From Muricea muricata (Eukaryota; Cnidaria; Anthozoa; Malacalcyonacea; Plexauridae): a stretch of 64,000 nt of DNA. Under the pieces are notes generated by a model. It searched no databases. It worked only from the letters and a program-made list of their open reading frames with translations, and was not told where the DNA came from. This document shows, piece after piece, positions 22,161 through 35,700 of the stretch. The stretch spans positions 51,405,140 through 51,469,139 of the forward strand of contig OY979717.1 in assembly GCA_963855995.1 (NCBI GenBank), written 5' to 3'. Within the stretch, counting starts at the first letter, position 1. Every line of letters begins with the position of its first letter. The position numbers were made by a program, and so were the translations under genes.

Positions 22161-24000
22161 GCAACCCAATTTTTGTTGTGAGATTGCAACGTAAATGCCG
22201 AGTGGTCGGAATAACAGATTCTTTACTTCTTGCTCGATATCTTCCATTTAAAAGTATAAACTGAACTAAATTGCCCCCTTGGATTGATCACTGAACGAAA
22301 TTCGTGTTGGCATAAGTAATACAAGCTATCATTCCTAAACTACAACAGCATCAATTTCCTGTGAAACTCGTTTAGAATCAATACAAATTATTACCGCCGG
22401 ATATAAATTACAAACACTGATATAGTAAGAGAGATTAGCAAGCTAGTGTGTGAGCATGCGCAATAAACATTTGTTTGAATATCAGATTATAGTGTTTGCA
22501 AAGCTCTTCAGCAGCTCGTAGATGATTAAATTTTACGCATTAATGAATTGGCAAAGCATAGAATGTCATGCAAAGACATATTTAGATTGTGTCAACAAGT
22601 TTACGTGTAAATTATATAAGTATACATAGATGGCAGGGTATATGAAGTAATTAAAACTCACAATTCATAATTAATGCAGTTGAGAAACAAGTCAACTTAT
22701 AGTGAATACGTAGACTATTAACTTATTACTAAAATTAGTCAAAAGCACCAAGCATTGCCCCTTTTTTTAACTAAAAGAGTCGCCCTGTGTAAAAGAATCC
22801 AAGAGATTTCGTATTCCGGATTCTTACTATAGTGGATTATAGCTGATATATTTGTACTAATGGGTTCCAGATCCATTAGTGACTCCTAATGGTAGTTTTG
22901 CGTGGATCCGAAACTCAGGATTCCTTTAGCGCGGAACGAAAGTGCGAGTGGGTAAGAGTTGACAAGAGTTGCAAATTTCTCACTTGCACTCTCAAACTCT
23001 TATCAAGCTAGTTTGAGCCACAGATATCTCATATACACTTGATAGCGCATCTGTATATCAAAAAGTGAAGCCAAAAATCTCAACGGTATCTTCTCATAAC
23101 AATAGACGGCGGCCATATTGGTCGTTCCCACTCATAAAAAAATGCTACAGAAAACGCTATACTATTTTGAATTTGTGTATTAAATACTTTTTAGCTGCAT
23201 AAAAGAGGACTTATTGTCAACTTTGTCCATTTCCGCAATACAAAATACACAAACTATCATGCTCCGACCAGCGCCCAGTGCGATCTGGCTTCAATTTTCG
23301 CCTGCACACAGTGTGGAATGCACCATCTAGTATATATAAGATATCTATGGTTTAAGCTGATTCAAACTTTAATGACAATTTATCAGAGACGAGTTTTTGC
23401 TCGTTTGACTTCTCATGCATGTTGGATAATTTTTCTACTCGTGTTTATTGTCAGCGAACACCGCACACGAAAAGACGTCCACTAGAGGTTGAGTCGATCC
23501 ATTATTGTGCGAGAAAATTAAGCGAAGATTACCTGCGTGATGAGAATTCAAGCGGCAAATAATTAAAGAACATTCCAGATTTATTTTTATACGGAAATGA
23601 GACGAAAGGGAACAGGACAAGTACTTTTCTTAGTTCAAAGCGGAGATGTAGAGAGGATTTTCATCCAACGAACTTAGGCGGGACTTGCTTTCTTGATATT
23701 CAAAATTGATTTGCCCCCCACTCGGAGGTACAATGAATTTTGTACAGTCTTAATTTTAGAAGAAAATGTACTAGAATGCCTAACAAAACTTTACAAAATA
23801 CGTACTGATAACTTTTAGTTGTACATTTCAACGTTAATTTCCACCAGTAGTGTCATTATTCTTAAACCAAAATTAATATCATGCTGCTCTCTATTCAACA
23901 GACAATTAACTTATTGTAAACTTTTCTTATTAATATAGTTATTTCTTCTTTCCTTTTAGTTAACCACTTATCTGTGGGTTGACTGATCCATGCTGCGAAA
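22161..24000. other. intergenic AT-rich stretch
   Basis: I see no supported exon, RNA gene or well-bounded element between the Harbinger-like MITE and the TRIM-NHL gene. GGCGGCCATATTGG at about 23107 resembles a YY1-like core but has no recognisable transcript beside it. Confidence 0.4.
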
Positions 24001-24063
24001 ATGGCAGAACACGTACCTTTTTTTTATCTCGTAATACGTAAGGAAGGGGCAACAAAGCATTAA
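24001..24063 (+). promoter_or_regulatory. 20-codon upstream ORF before the TRIM-NHL start
   Basis: An ATG (AAAATGGCAGAACAC) opens a 20-codon frame that ends in TAA at 24061-24063, only two bases before the main ATG at 24066. If both are in the mature leader, this uORF would favour termination and reinitiation control. Transcript evidence is needed to know the leader. Confidence 0.4.
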
Positions 24064-24065
24064 AT

Positions 24066-27000
24066 ATGCGAAAACATAACACACCCACAAGGTGTCGAAG
24101 AGAACTTGAAAGTAGCTTCAATGCTGTTGAGCATGCCGAGAGACCGAGAGAGGCGATTCAGAGTAAAAAGAGCAAAGTTAGCTATCATTTTACATATCCT
24201 CGTTGCTCAACCTGCCCAGACACAAGCCCTGGGAGGTTACGCAAATTTGCTGTGTCAGTTTGTGATGTATGCAAAGTCTATCTCTGTACTACATGCACCA
24301 GAAAACATAGAATGGATTGGAATGGGCATGTGGTTACACTCATATCACCTAAACCAGATGTCGACGAACATTTCCGCACTAAGAATGGATGTCACCGACC
24401 TGTGTGCTATGAAGGCCATAAAGACATTCCTAAATATTTCTGTGAAACATGCCAAGATGTCATTTGTTTAGAATGTATTGAGACAAGGCACAAGAAACAC
24501 GAGTTCGTCTACGCAAAAGATGCTTATGCAAAACACAAAGTGGCCTTGGAAAAACATATCGAAAACGCTCGGCTAGAAGCTGACCGCATAGTCAAAAAAC
24601 TGGGGCAAGGTATGTTTGACTTAACCTTTTTTTCATCGATTACATCTAAGATCATGATATCGAGATATCCGCTGATCTGGCCGCGTGGCATCGCACCTGA
24701 AAACGCACATCTTGTAACAAGTTGTCTTTGCACTGTTTTTCTCAAGTTGTCAAAAAATTAGGAAAACGCTGTTAACAGAGTTGTTACAAGGTTGTCCTAA
24801 CAACTGGTTGCAGCATCAATTGTTATAACTATGTTGTTACAGCCTTGTGTAGTTAGTCTTGTTTGAAAAGAAGTTAATGAGACAGGATCCGTTTGCATGA
24901 ATCCCCTTCCCCTCTCAATTACCGATCTTCCACTGTCCCTGCTGGGAATTTTTAAGTGTTTAGGTTCGATACCAGCCGTGGTCAGGCATATTTTTCAACT
25001 AGCGCTTACTCAGAGTACGTAACACTGCAATATCAAAATATTGTTAGGTTAAGTTGATTAATGTGAGTAACATTTAAGCTTTCTATACAGGACAATTGTG
25101 CAGATCGATCCGATCAAATTAATATTCACCGGGGGCATTTATACGGGAGAAAATAAGACCCCCTTCTCCCACGGGTCTTTTGCCTCCCGCGTTCTCCTTT
25201 TTTCAGCGGTTTCCCACATTATTTTATTTACTTCCACGAATAAAAAGCAGTGATAAATGGTTTTAAAACTGTAGTTTTGAAGATGCTTAAAGGCAGATTG
25301 CATACTCGGGCACCCTGTGATACAAGACGCGTCTTAGCTACAACGCGATTATACTTTTTTAAACGCTAAGCTTGTGTCTTACGTACAGTCGCGTCTTTGT
25401 CAAAGTAGCGACTTATTTTGTCCCGTATTAATGGCACTAGTGTTGCACTAAACTATAATTTAAATAGCTATAGACATGAACCTAGTAGAAAGAAATGAGA
25501 GCACCATTTTGTGCACCAAGAGAAAGGGGAAATTTGGAGCGCGTCGTGCTCGAAATATTAAACCCATTCCCATTATCTATTTTTTCTAATGAATCTCTGT
25601 CCTAGTGCATGAAATCATTCTCTTCCAGCAAAAAAATGCAATTCCCACTTCCCTTTTAATTCCTACAGGTTACTACTTAAATGCAGTTGCGTGATTTATA
25701 AAAGTTGTTTTAGGGAAGTTTCTTTTGAAAAAAATTTCGATAAAATATACAGAGCTAAAACTCGCATTTTAAATAAACTTCCACTGTTTAATTGACGAAA
25801 GTGAAGGAAGGTGTCCTCCTTTTAAAACCGTAAAAACACTGGACCTAGATTTGATTCTATCATCGGTTTCCATTATCTCACTGGTTCAGTACTGATGCAG
25901 CTGTATCTTACAGTTGACTTTCTATGTACGCGTTCTATCGAGTTCCTACTTTTAATTTGCAGGGGAGCAAATAATGACAGATCTGAAGTCAGAAAAAGAA
26001 GAAATTGCTGCGAAGATCAAGGAACACACTCAAATGATCATTGAAATTCTTAGAAACCGGGAGAAAGATTTATTGCAGGATGCAGAGAGAATTTATTCGA
26101 AGAAAGAAGAGGTCTTGACTAAGAACAAAGAACGACTTCACAATCGACTTGAGCTGATCAAAAGGACATGTAACTTCACGGAGATTGCTATGAATGACGG
26201 AGATGAAGTGCAAATGTTGATAGTTGAGAAGTACGCTCAGAAAAGACTAGAAGATTTGTCTCGTGTTGAATTCTTTACTCCAGTATGCGAAGAACGTTGT
26301 CGCTATTTCGTGACGTGTAATTCCCCAAAGAAAGCTAAACACCTTCTTGGGAATGTCATATCTTCGGCTGCTGAGCCAAATCAATGTGATGCCCATGGCG
26401 ATGGGCTGAAAAGAGCCCTTGTTGGACAAGACTCGTGTTTTATGATAACTGCAAAAACAAGTGAAGGAACACCGCTGACTACTGGTGGTGACGACGTGCA
26501 GGTTCAAGTCACTACAACACGCGAAGAAAATCTCGACGTTCGTGTAAAGGATCACCAAAACGGTAGCTACACGGTCACCTACTCTGCCAAGGCCAGCGGA
26601 GATTTGAATATAGCGGTACGTGTATACGGTAAACCAATAAAAACGCCAGATTGTAAAGTACTCGCTGTGTGCCAGCGGATTTACGAGAAAATCGAAACAC
26701 CAAAGTTGACCATAAGTCGAGTGATTCTTTCCGGGAAAGAATCGACTTTAAAGTTACCATGCGGAGTTGCCGTTGATAACCAGGGAAGAATTTTCGTAGC
26801 TGACTGCCATAATCATAGCATCAAAATCTTTTCTCGAGATGGAAAACTCCTCAAGTCATTCGGTTGTTTCGGTACCAGAAACGGTCAGTTCAACAATCCT
26901 ACCGACATAGCGATGAATGACAGTAAGATTTATGTGTGTGATAAGGACAACAATCGCGTGCAGTGTTTCACCTCAGAAGGCGTGTTCTTGAACAAGTTTT

Positions 27001-27524
27001 CTCGTGGTATTGAGCAACTAAAGAGACCTTGGGGTGTATGTATCGATGGTAAGGGAAACGTAGTCGTAGCAGACACAAAAAACAACCAGATCCAAGTTTT
27101 CTCCAATGATGGAAATTTTGTGACAAGTTTTGGTAAAGAAGGGATCAAAAACGGCGAGTTTCAACACCCTTATTTTGCGACAGCTCATTCAAACGGGCAG
27201 ATTTTCATTACGGACAATGGCAATCACCGAGTGCAAGTATTTGACGAAAGCTACTCCTACTTGCACCAGTTCAGTGGTGAAGATGACAGTCTGAGATTGA
27301 AGTATCCTACTGGAATCACTACGGATCATGAAGGTCACTTGATCGTTGCAGATCAATGCAACAGCAGACTACAGGTGTACCAAACTGATGGAATTCTCAA
27401 GGCTGTCATTTCGAAACCATTAAACTCATCGCAGTGTCAGAGTTATCCTAAAGGTCTTGCTATAACACTGGATGGTTATATAGTTGTTGCGGATAGCGAC
27501 AATGATAGAGTAGTTCTAATCTAG
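24066..27524 (+). CDS. TRIM-NHL protein (B-box, coiled coil, filamin, six NHL repeats), no RING
   Basis: Two exons, 24066-24609 and 25963-27524, joined across a GT (GTATGT)/AG (TTTGCAG) intron at phase 1, give 701 residues. Residues 47-90 form a Cys/His-rich B-box 1. Residues 114-145 form B-box 2 (C114, H118, C126, C129, C134, C137, H142, H145). A charged coiled coil covers about 150-270, an Ig-like filamin domain about 327-417, and six NHL repeats about 435-701 (motifs such as GVAVDNQGRIFVADCHNHSI and GVCIDGKGNVVVADTKNNQI), enough for a complete propeller. The family (TRIM2/3/71-like) binds RNA or protein through NHL, and many members are E3 ligases through a RING. No RING is present here, and an in-frame stop at 24039-24041 precedes the ATG, so this looks like a RING-less family member. 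The exact paralogue is not assignable. Confidence 0.92.
24610..25962 (+). other. TRIM-NHL intron
   Basis: A 1.35 kb intron between the B-box exon and the coiled-coil/filamin/NHL exon. It contains a fragment at about 24966-25000 (GGTTCGATACCAGCC and GGTCAGGCATATTTTTCA) that matches the tRNA-like repeat arms at 53.4-53.7 kb. The remainder shows no element that I can bound. Confidence 0.7.
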
Positions 27525-28315
27525 ACACTTCAACTCGATGGAACCGATCCACAAATTTGGACACACAATTCCCTGCGCACAGGTGAATTCACTAACATTT
27601 TTAATTTGTCTACTTATACACCATTTCATTCCAGTCCATCTTCCTGTTGAGGCGATGTAGTAGTATCGCTAGCGCGTCTTGTTTGTCAACTACCACGTAC
27701 CTTTTGTAGCAGGCTTCTTTGAGCTTGTCTTCTTCGAAAGAGACAGATACCGAGAAGAAGGGACTTGTCAGCAATTAACAGTGGGGGGGGGGGCACAGAG
27801 GGAGGCTTCTTGAGGGAAGCTCATCAATTTTTAGCACCTTAAAAAACTGAGGTTTGAACCAAATATAGCATTATTTTTTCATATTTCTTTTATATTATAC
27901 CGTTTACCAACAACCGTATGAGCTGAAGCATTGATTTGAACGGCCCTCCCCTTTGAGCAGACCATTCTTCTATTCTTAATGTCGACTCTCCTTCTGTTTG
28001 CCCCAGCGTACCAGGGCTCAACAGTAGAGTTTATCACCAGGTTACTTGTCAACAAAAGCATGCCCGGGTACGAGACTGGAACTTTCCCTGGGGCTCTTGC
28101 AAGAAAGATGGTTGAAGATGGTTGAATGAGAAAAAATAGAAAAAATACGTTTTTACATGTGAAATAAAGGCACAGTGATAGGTGGAAAGTTTTGTTGATT
28201 GTTTATAGGATTTCAATACTGATTGTTTATTAATCACAGATTTTACGAATTTCGCCATATTCTATTCATTATCACCGCTTTTGCAGTTATTTTCTTGATT
28301 TTTTTGTTGGTGTAA
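27525..28315. other. TRIM-NHL 3' flank
   Basis: No further coding sequence. A G10 homopolymer lies at about 27783. An AATAAA occurs at about 28163 in GTGAAATAAAGG, a possible but unproven polyadenylation signal about 640 bases after the stop. Confidence 0.35.
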
Positions 28316-29474
28316 GTGTTCCACAATTACTTGCAAAGCAAATAAATGTCAAAATGGGATAAATTTAAAGGGAAAAATTAGGCTTGACGGTTTGTGAACC
28401 TGTTAAGTATAGCTATTCGTTCAATGTAAACATTAACTATACTCAACCAGCAAGCACAACTCAGTTAATATTTTAAACAGCCATCATTCTTGGAAGTTGG
28501 ACAAAGAATCTTCAATCCCTTCATATATTCAAATATTGACTGCACTGACTGGATCGCATGGAATATCTTTGGGTGAGCTATAATAGCGTTTCTAAGATCA
28601 TTTTTAAATGTGTACTGCCTTATGTTGGCGTGAATCTCCCTCTAAGAATGATCCAGATGTTTCTAAGTTCGACTTATGCCTGGAGATCATACTGCATATT
28701 CCATTTCGTTTTTCATAGTTTAATTCAATTTAAAGTTTAATTCAGATTTATGGCATGGCACAATATCATGCATAAAAGCATACCGTAGTTTTGGCGTATA
28801 CCAAACTGTTGTTTCTGTGCCATTGGCTAAGCTTCATCTTGAGGTAGTACGTGAGAAACAAAAAGTCATTTTGACTCTATGTAATGGTATATCAACCCTG
28901 AAAATTCTCATGATCAAAAATTCCTGCCGAAATACAGCTCTAACGGAGATCTAATTAGAGAACACGAGCACATTGATCTTATTATTTACATTACCTTCCG
29001 TGCTTCTTATCACCAAGCCATCTAAAGGTCCCCACACATATATCTGTGAATAACTTGTTTTTATGCATGGTCATGCAGAACGCCATACACAATATGCAGC
29101 CTGATATCTGGGCGTGAATCTAAATGAGAAACATCTGGATCATGTTTCAGGGGGCAATCCACGCCAACAGAACGCAGTACACATCCAAAAATGATCTTTG
29201 AGACGCCATTGTGGTTTCATCGCAAGATATTTCATGTGATCGAATCAAGAGTTTGATGACGATACGAATGGAAAGAAGTTTTTTGTCCAACTTTGAAGAA
29301 TGATGGTTGCATAAGATATCACCCGAGTTGTGCATGCTAGCTTAAGTAGTTAATGTTTACACTTACGTTGTCTTGAACAAAACAGTAACGTGATAAACCG
29401 TCAAGCCATTTTTTCCCGTCATATTTTCCCTATTTTGACATTTCTTATGTGTTTTGCAAGTAATTGTGGAACAC
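28316..29474. mobile_element. 1.16-kb long inverted-repeat element with TAA flanks
   Basis: The ends read GTGTTCCACAATTACTTGCA at 28316 and its exact inverse ending at 29474. Symmetry continues inward for several hundred bases: GGCTTGACGGTTT with its inverse near 29400, ATCATTCTTGGAAGTTGGAC near 28484 with its inverse near 29285, and GATCCAGATGTTTCT near 28650 with its inverse near 29130. TAA stands directly outside both ends (28313-28315 and 29475-29477), matching a 3-bp TWA target duplication. There is no transposase. Superfamily is uncertain; Harbinger-like is a guess. Confidence 0.8.
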
Positions 29475-31749
29475 TAAGACAAACCAAAAAAAATCAGGAA
29501 AATGGCCGCCAAGGCGGTGGTAAAGAATATAATTGAGCGAGTATCGTCCAAGATGTGGGAAAGAATATAATGAACAAACAATACTAAAATTTTACTAAAT
29601 TTTGTTAAATGTTGCTTACGTTATCACAAAAATCTGGATTGCAGTAGTAATTCTGGAACACAGTGTAATGGACTTAGACTCATCGTAATATGTGCGATCA
29701 TACAGTTGCTGAACAAGGCCAACCCAACGGAGAACTCTGATAGTCTGATACTTCGCAGCGAGAGTTTTTCAATAATCCTGAAAACATTAACCGTTAAAGC
29801 TGACAGATAGCTAGGTTGATCGTGCGTGTAGAAACATATTGCGACTCATGATAAAAATATGTTTTTGACTCAATTCTTGTTGTTGTTTATTGGCTGCTAT
29901 CTATGAGATTCAAATCACATGTGTCAAGTGTGTGGGAGAATGCTGAAGGCGGAATGTGATACATTCAGTCACAAACCTCTTGAAAGATAAAACGTTATGG
30001 CTATATATAGCATACTGCTATGAGTCGAAAGAAGATTGTTTTGAATAAATGAATTGCACTTCTTTGCACTTTTGAACAGCGAGAAAGTTGAGTGAACGTA
30101 ATTGTTTCATACTTGGTTAGAACATTTCAGCTGGGTTGCTTTGACTCTGTCTATTTGTCCTTTATAATAAGTAATGTTTAAACAGAAATGCCTACATAGG
30201 GAAATTGAGGTTGTGGAAATGTACATATACATGCCCCATGTGCTGATGTGCGACCAAAAATTAAAGCTCTCTGCCCTAATTCAAATGAGTTAACCTTTGG
30301 TTTAACCTGCAGAACAGAATGTCTATCAGTGGTCGTATGAGTCTATGCACATGCAAATGCGGTAAAAACACATGTTATTAAAATGGGCGGTGTACTTCTA
30401 GTGCTTTCATGGTAACAACATTCTCAGACTTTAATTAGTGCCTAATAAAAACTTAATCCGAAAAAATATAAGCTTATTAATATATTGTTTTGTTTCAAAG
30501 CACGTCATACACGTACTCGTGAAACAGTAAAATTTGGTTTCAATAGAAAATTGAGTTCTTGGGCAATCCTATATCGGCTTGACGGTAACTCAAAGAAGAC
30601 TTTCCTATGACGTCTTAATAACTCCTCATGCATGGAAGATTTTCCTGAGTGGAGCAGGCCTTAATGTCTGTTTTTATATATTGGATTGTTTTCGTCGTGC
30701 CGAGTTGCGGCCCACGCACTGACGCCTTGAGGAGCCCTTGGTTGTACGTGTCTGTTTCTTCCCATATTAACAGACTTAGTCTTTGCGATTAGTCCATATG
30801 TCAATAACATGCAATAATTACCAGAAATAAAGTTTGTGAAGAATGATCCATCAACGTTTAGGAGTTTCTCAGAAAACGTGTTCATCTTCTTATAGATGTA
30901 TATGGAGTACTTACTATTTTCACATAAGTCATTCATAATTATAGTGTTGTAGTTGTTAGCATAGATATCATCACACGAGGTATACTCATGGGAAGGCTAA
31001 TAATGATTAACGCTACGAGAGATGTTTAAAAAACACGAGTCACCAAAGCTTCTTTTCCATTTTATCGTAAAAAAACATAGTGTATTTCGACCATTGTCTC
31101 GTGAGCACTCAGCTGCAGAACTATTTATACATTCACTACCACAAAGACTATAATAATTGCAGCCTTCTTAACCATACAGTGAAATTGCTGTAGTTTTCTT
31201 ATTCATAAAATTAATTTGTAATAAGTGATTTGTGATAAAAAGCTGACTAAACTCAAGCCTTGCTGCATATTATCTCCTTTCCATCTCCCTTGGTTTCAGG
31301 GCTGGGTTTCAAAGTTCATCATCGCTGACCGTATGTCTATTGTCGTCGGTAATTACTCATGAGTGAAATGCAACTACATGTGAATGTTAGAAAAGAGCAG
31401 GAAAGTAAAGATTCAAATAAAGAGCAAAGCAAATGTTTTGATATTTTGACCTTTATCTTAATTGGGCCGAGTTTTGAACCTAACAATTTCTAAATAATGA
31501 CAAAATATTGGTCAAATTAAGATGCCTAGACAGCTTTTTAGGTCTCCACGAATCACGACTTACAGAATAATATTTTCTTAAATCACAAATCACGATACGA
31601 GGTAACGCTGATCACGGGTCACGAAGATAACATTGCCCCTTCCCTTCTCCCTTGAAATGAGCAGTTTTTAAACAAACTTAAATGTGCAGAACAAAATTAC
31701 ATAAATCTAGTCACCGAAGGCGAAGTGACTACAAGTCGAAATGTTCCAA
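29475..31749. other. intergenic stretch without recognised features
   Basis: AT-rich sequence in which I see no supported exon, RNA gene or bounded element. Short open frames such as 30661-30936 on the minus strand lack splice context and recognisable composition. Confidence 0.4.
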
Positions 31750-31921
31750 TATAAATTTCCAGGTGTTTGCAAATAATAATCAACACAAAATTAACTTCAA
31801 ATCAATTGCTCCATAAAAAAAGAGAAAAGCTATCGTCAGTGGCTAGAGACTATCATTTCAGAGACAGCGAGTCTTAACCAATCAGAATGCAGGAAAATCA
31901 ACAGTCACCTGGAAATTTATA
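31750..31921. mobile_element. 172-bp MITE with TATAAATTTCCAGGTG ends
   Basis: TATAAATTTCCAGGTG at 31750-31765 is exactly inverted at 31906-31921. The TA at the outer edge fits a TA-target insertion. The interior is non-coding. Confidence 0.7.
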
Positions 31922-32091
31922 CGAAAGAGAATGAGAGATTTGAGCTGGAGGGAGAAGGGTTGTTCTATCTTTTGTGGAAGCCATAAGTACATTGCAAACA
32001 GAAACTCTTTCAAAGCAGTCTAGGTTTTTGCTGTCTTGTCAAACCCTATGGCTATACAGATTCCTTGCACCTTAGTCCAGAATGACACCAG

Positions 32092-32352
32092 CATAGGCGT
32101 ACGAGGCGGGGGGGCTGGGGGGGCTGCCACCGTGCCTCACATTTCTTTTGACAATATTTATAAGCCAATATAATAAACGGGACAAAATTCCTCACCCTCT
32201 TCATGCACAAAACCTCACCCCACAACGCAAGATTAGTTTTCAAAATTTTCCGGGGGGAACCCCTGGATCCCCCTAAAAATGCTCGCGCCATCGGCGCTCG
32301 TCGGGCAGACTGACGTCCGCCCCCCTAAAATTTACAAGCCCGTACGCCTATG
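32092..32352. mobile_element. 261-bp hAT-type MITE with perfect 8-bp target duplication
   Basis: The ends read CATAGGCGTACG on the left and its exact inverse on the right. GACACCAG stands directly outside both ends (32084-32091 and 32353-32360). The interior holds G-rich and C-rich runs flanking an AT-rich part with GGGGGGAACCCCTGGATCCC. An 8-bp duplication indicates a hAT-type transposase acting in trans. Confidence 0.88.
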
Positions 32353-32625
32353 GACACCAGGTCCGTAATTGAAGCGGCCAGGTGACTCAATAGTCAGAAT
32401 TCATTACAACTAAACCTACAGAAATCATGTTTCCCGTTTGAACTCAATTCCAATTATAACTGCAAAAACACACACACATTATGTCTTATCCATGAAAAGA
32501 ATGTCTCTGGATATACGAACGGTAGGAGGATAAAACTTTTCAAATTATGAAGACAACCACCTTTACACGTGCACTAAAAGACTCTGCGGTGAAAGAAGTA
32601 AAATATGCCATGATTTAGATTCTTT

Positions 32626-32760
32626 GGGGGCGGGAGGGGGCATATTCATGTATTCGTGTTCTGCCTGACTAATTACTTTTGAAATCATCACTTACTGACA
32701 ACTGATTTAAAACAAATTTGTTGGGCAGAACACGAATATATGAATATATAACCCCACCCC
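32626..32760. mobile_element. MITE with TATTCGTGTTCTGCC inverted arms
   Basis: ATATTCATGTATTCGTGTTC (from about 32642) is inverted as GAACACGAATATATGAATAT (about 32728-32747), with G-rich and C-rich outer edges. Related single arms occur at about 33850-33880 (degraded) and 34757-34785 in the same orientation, so the family has at least three copies within 2.2 kb. Confidence 0.65.
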
Positions 32761-35700
32761 TTTGACCATGTGATCGAAAAATAGAGAAAAGGACTAGCAC
32801 CTATTTTCAATTCTTAATCGATTAAATTTTTTTAGCTAAAATTGCCTATGACATATTTACATAAAATTTTCGCCAAGAATTTGTGTTGATTGCAAACATC
32901 GCTTAAAATGACGGTATAGCTACCCGGGCCGGATTTCCTAACTAGCCCTTCTCGAGATATTTTACTTTACTGTTTACAACATCTTATGTCATCACAACTT
33001 ATGACATCACCGAGCATAATACGAGTAACTATGAAATTGCTGATTTTGTAGCATATGACAGTATGAAATAACTATCAATAAGGCTACGCTGTACCGGTGC
33101 ATAAACGACACGTTGAATCGCATGGTATCTGCATTTTTGCTCGGAATATTTTGATCACGTTGTGAATTAATGATGATCGGTGAAAAGTTACCATGGACTG
33201 TGATCTTGGTCGCCGGAGAAGGAAGACACTTGTATAATTGTTATATTGTCTACTGGTGAAATTCTGTCGTCATTTTAATCAATTTTTGGAATACAATAAA
33301 AAATAGTTGAACAAAATTTCTTGTCTTAGTCTATTTAAAATATAATCTAGTCTCTAGTTTGTTCTCAATTTATATTTATGAGATCTTTATACTCGATCTG
33401 ATCATGTGCAAGAAGCACAATTACTAAACTTCAGCCCACTTTATAAATACTTAAAATTATAAATAATTAAACACAGCTTTCAGTTATGTTGTTGGTCCTA
33501 TAGTCTTTTGCTGACAGTTAGATCAGCCAGAAACCATTCAAGCACAAATGGTCAGATATAAAATCCGTCTTGGAGTATTATTGCAGGAATGTACAAATGA
33601 AATGAAAACAGTTCATATAGAAAATATATGAAATGAAGGATATGCTGCAGCAAATTGTTCAGGTAAAATACATCGGACATTGATGCTAGTGTGGGCTGGA
33701 TGTAGCTAAAGCAGAAGTTCTGTCTTTGTGGGTTGATCTATACACCAGCAGTGCGTAGCGAAAACTAGGAGGAATATTCGTGTAATGTATGACTTTGAAT
33801 ACCCACAGAATTTGTATGACAACAATCGATTTCTTAGAAAACTATTAGGCAGGGCATGAATATATGAATATTATCATACTCCTCCCATAATAGTCTCTCA
33901 TTATCGAGTTGGCTGTGACCTCCTGCCGAACTTTTACGATTAATAGAAAACTAGTTATACAATAATAGAACACTAGGGTAAAACATGCCACAATCGCTAA
34001 TTCTCGCACAGGAGATGCCAAAAATTCGAGTGGAAAGGCTTGGACTAGGGAAAGCCCCTTCAAAGGATGTTTATATTCTTAGAGTTAATCATGATTCCAC
34101 CTGATGCATGGAATGCGGAATATGTCGAAACGAAGTTTCGAGTATCATAGGTATTTGTTTTCAGTTTCATTTAGGGATTTCGAATTAACAAAAAACGAAT
34201 TTGAAATATTATAGGTCTTATATTATCTATACATAGGACACTCCTATTTCAGTCATATGGCGACACGTCAGAAAGAAAAAAAAAGTGTTTGCACAATATA
34301 AATTTTGAAAATTATTATTGATATGCCAAACTAAAAATAACATATATTTACATAGCTTTCTTGAAAGCATTTGAGCACGTGCTCAAAGGACGCATTGGCA
34401 TTAAAAATTAGTTTGTTTCATCTATTTGAAAGAACTTTTAATTAATATTATGAATAAAGTAATTTACAGCTTTCCATATCTCACATAATTAAGATATTAG
34501 TGACTGAAATCTGTGAGTTCTCCGCCATCTTGGATGAAATCTCAAGCTCATTATGTGACGTGATAAGTGGTACAAGCCTTAAAAATAATTGCAATAAACT
34601 AAGCAACAATTAAAGGCTGGTCGATTGGTTCGTCGTTTTCACTGTTACGTAGAACCGACGGGGGAAAAGCATATTCTTGATAATCCAAGATGGCGGAAAA
34701 GGACGCACTTGTTCTGCGCCCGACTGTTTTTTTCAAATACTTCAAAAAAAAAATTAGTCGGGCAGAACACGAATATATGAATATACACTCCCGCCCTCCC
34801 CAATTAGCGCTCTAGTTCCTGTGCGGGCAGCTTATATGTTTCATGCAAAATTCAAGCAAAACACCACGACAAAGCTGTAATGCAGGCTTTTCAAATGTTC
34901 GACAAATGTTTCTTTCCAGTTGCCAACCCACAAGCGTAAAGTCTATGATATGGCCGCGATAAACTGATTGATTTCGATAATCCCAATTTTCACCACATGG
35001 TTATTCTGGGGACAGTCACAAAGGTTAAGTTGTTGTTGTGCATAAGGACATTTCCTAATCTGTTTTTGGATTGCAGATAATAAAAAATAACATGAAGGAA
35101 TCAACACTGAATTGTTTAATCCCGGTTTCGCGACCCACTTTGGATCTAGACTACGGAGTGTGACAATTCTTGAATTCTGAAATTTGCACTGAAATTGATT
35201 TTACTAGTAAATTGGTGTTAACAATGTTAAAAGCTGCAATATGCAATTATTAATAGTCGCCGGCACGAAGAAACATCAAACGCAATCTGAAGTTGTTGAA
35301 CGAAAATATCTCTCATGTGCACCTGCCATGCCCAGCAGTTTGGGCCTGAATGCAGGCTAAAGCAAACGCGTGCTTTAAAAAATCGATGTCTCACTGATAA
35401 CATTTACACATAATTTAGCATAATAACCTACAAGACGTATTGTACGCAATGAAAGCTACCCAAATTTGTGATACGAGAGGTTTAAATATGCATAGTCCAC
35501 AGATCCCTTTTATGCAACGTGCAGACATACAATTTCTTCTTGACAAGCTAATTCCTTGGCAATTTCACTGCCCCTGATTACAGTCAACAATTTTTTTTCA
35601 TGAAAATTTAGTAGCTCGTATGCGTGCGTACCGAGAAAAAATCATAATTATTCCTTCCCAATGCAAGGAAAAGCAATACATATATGTCGCTGTGCACTTC

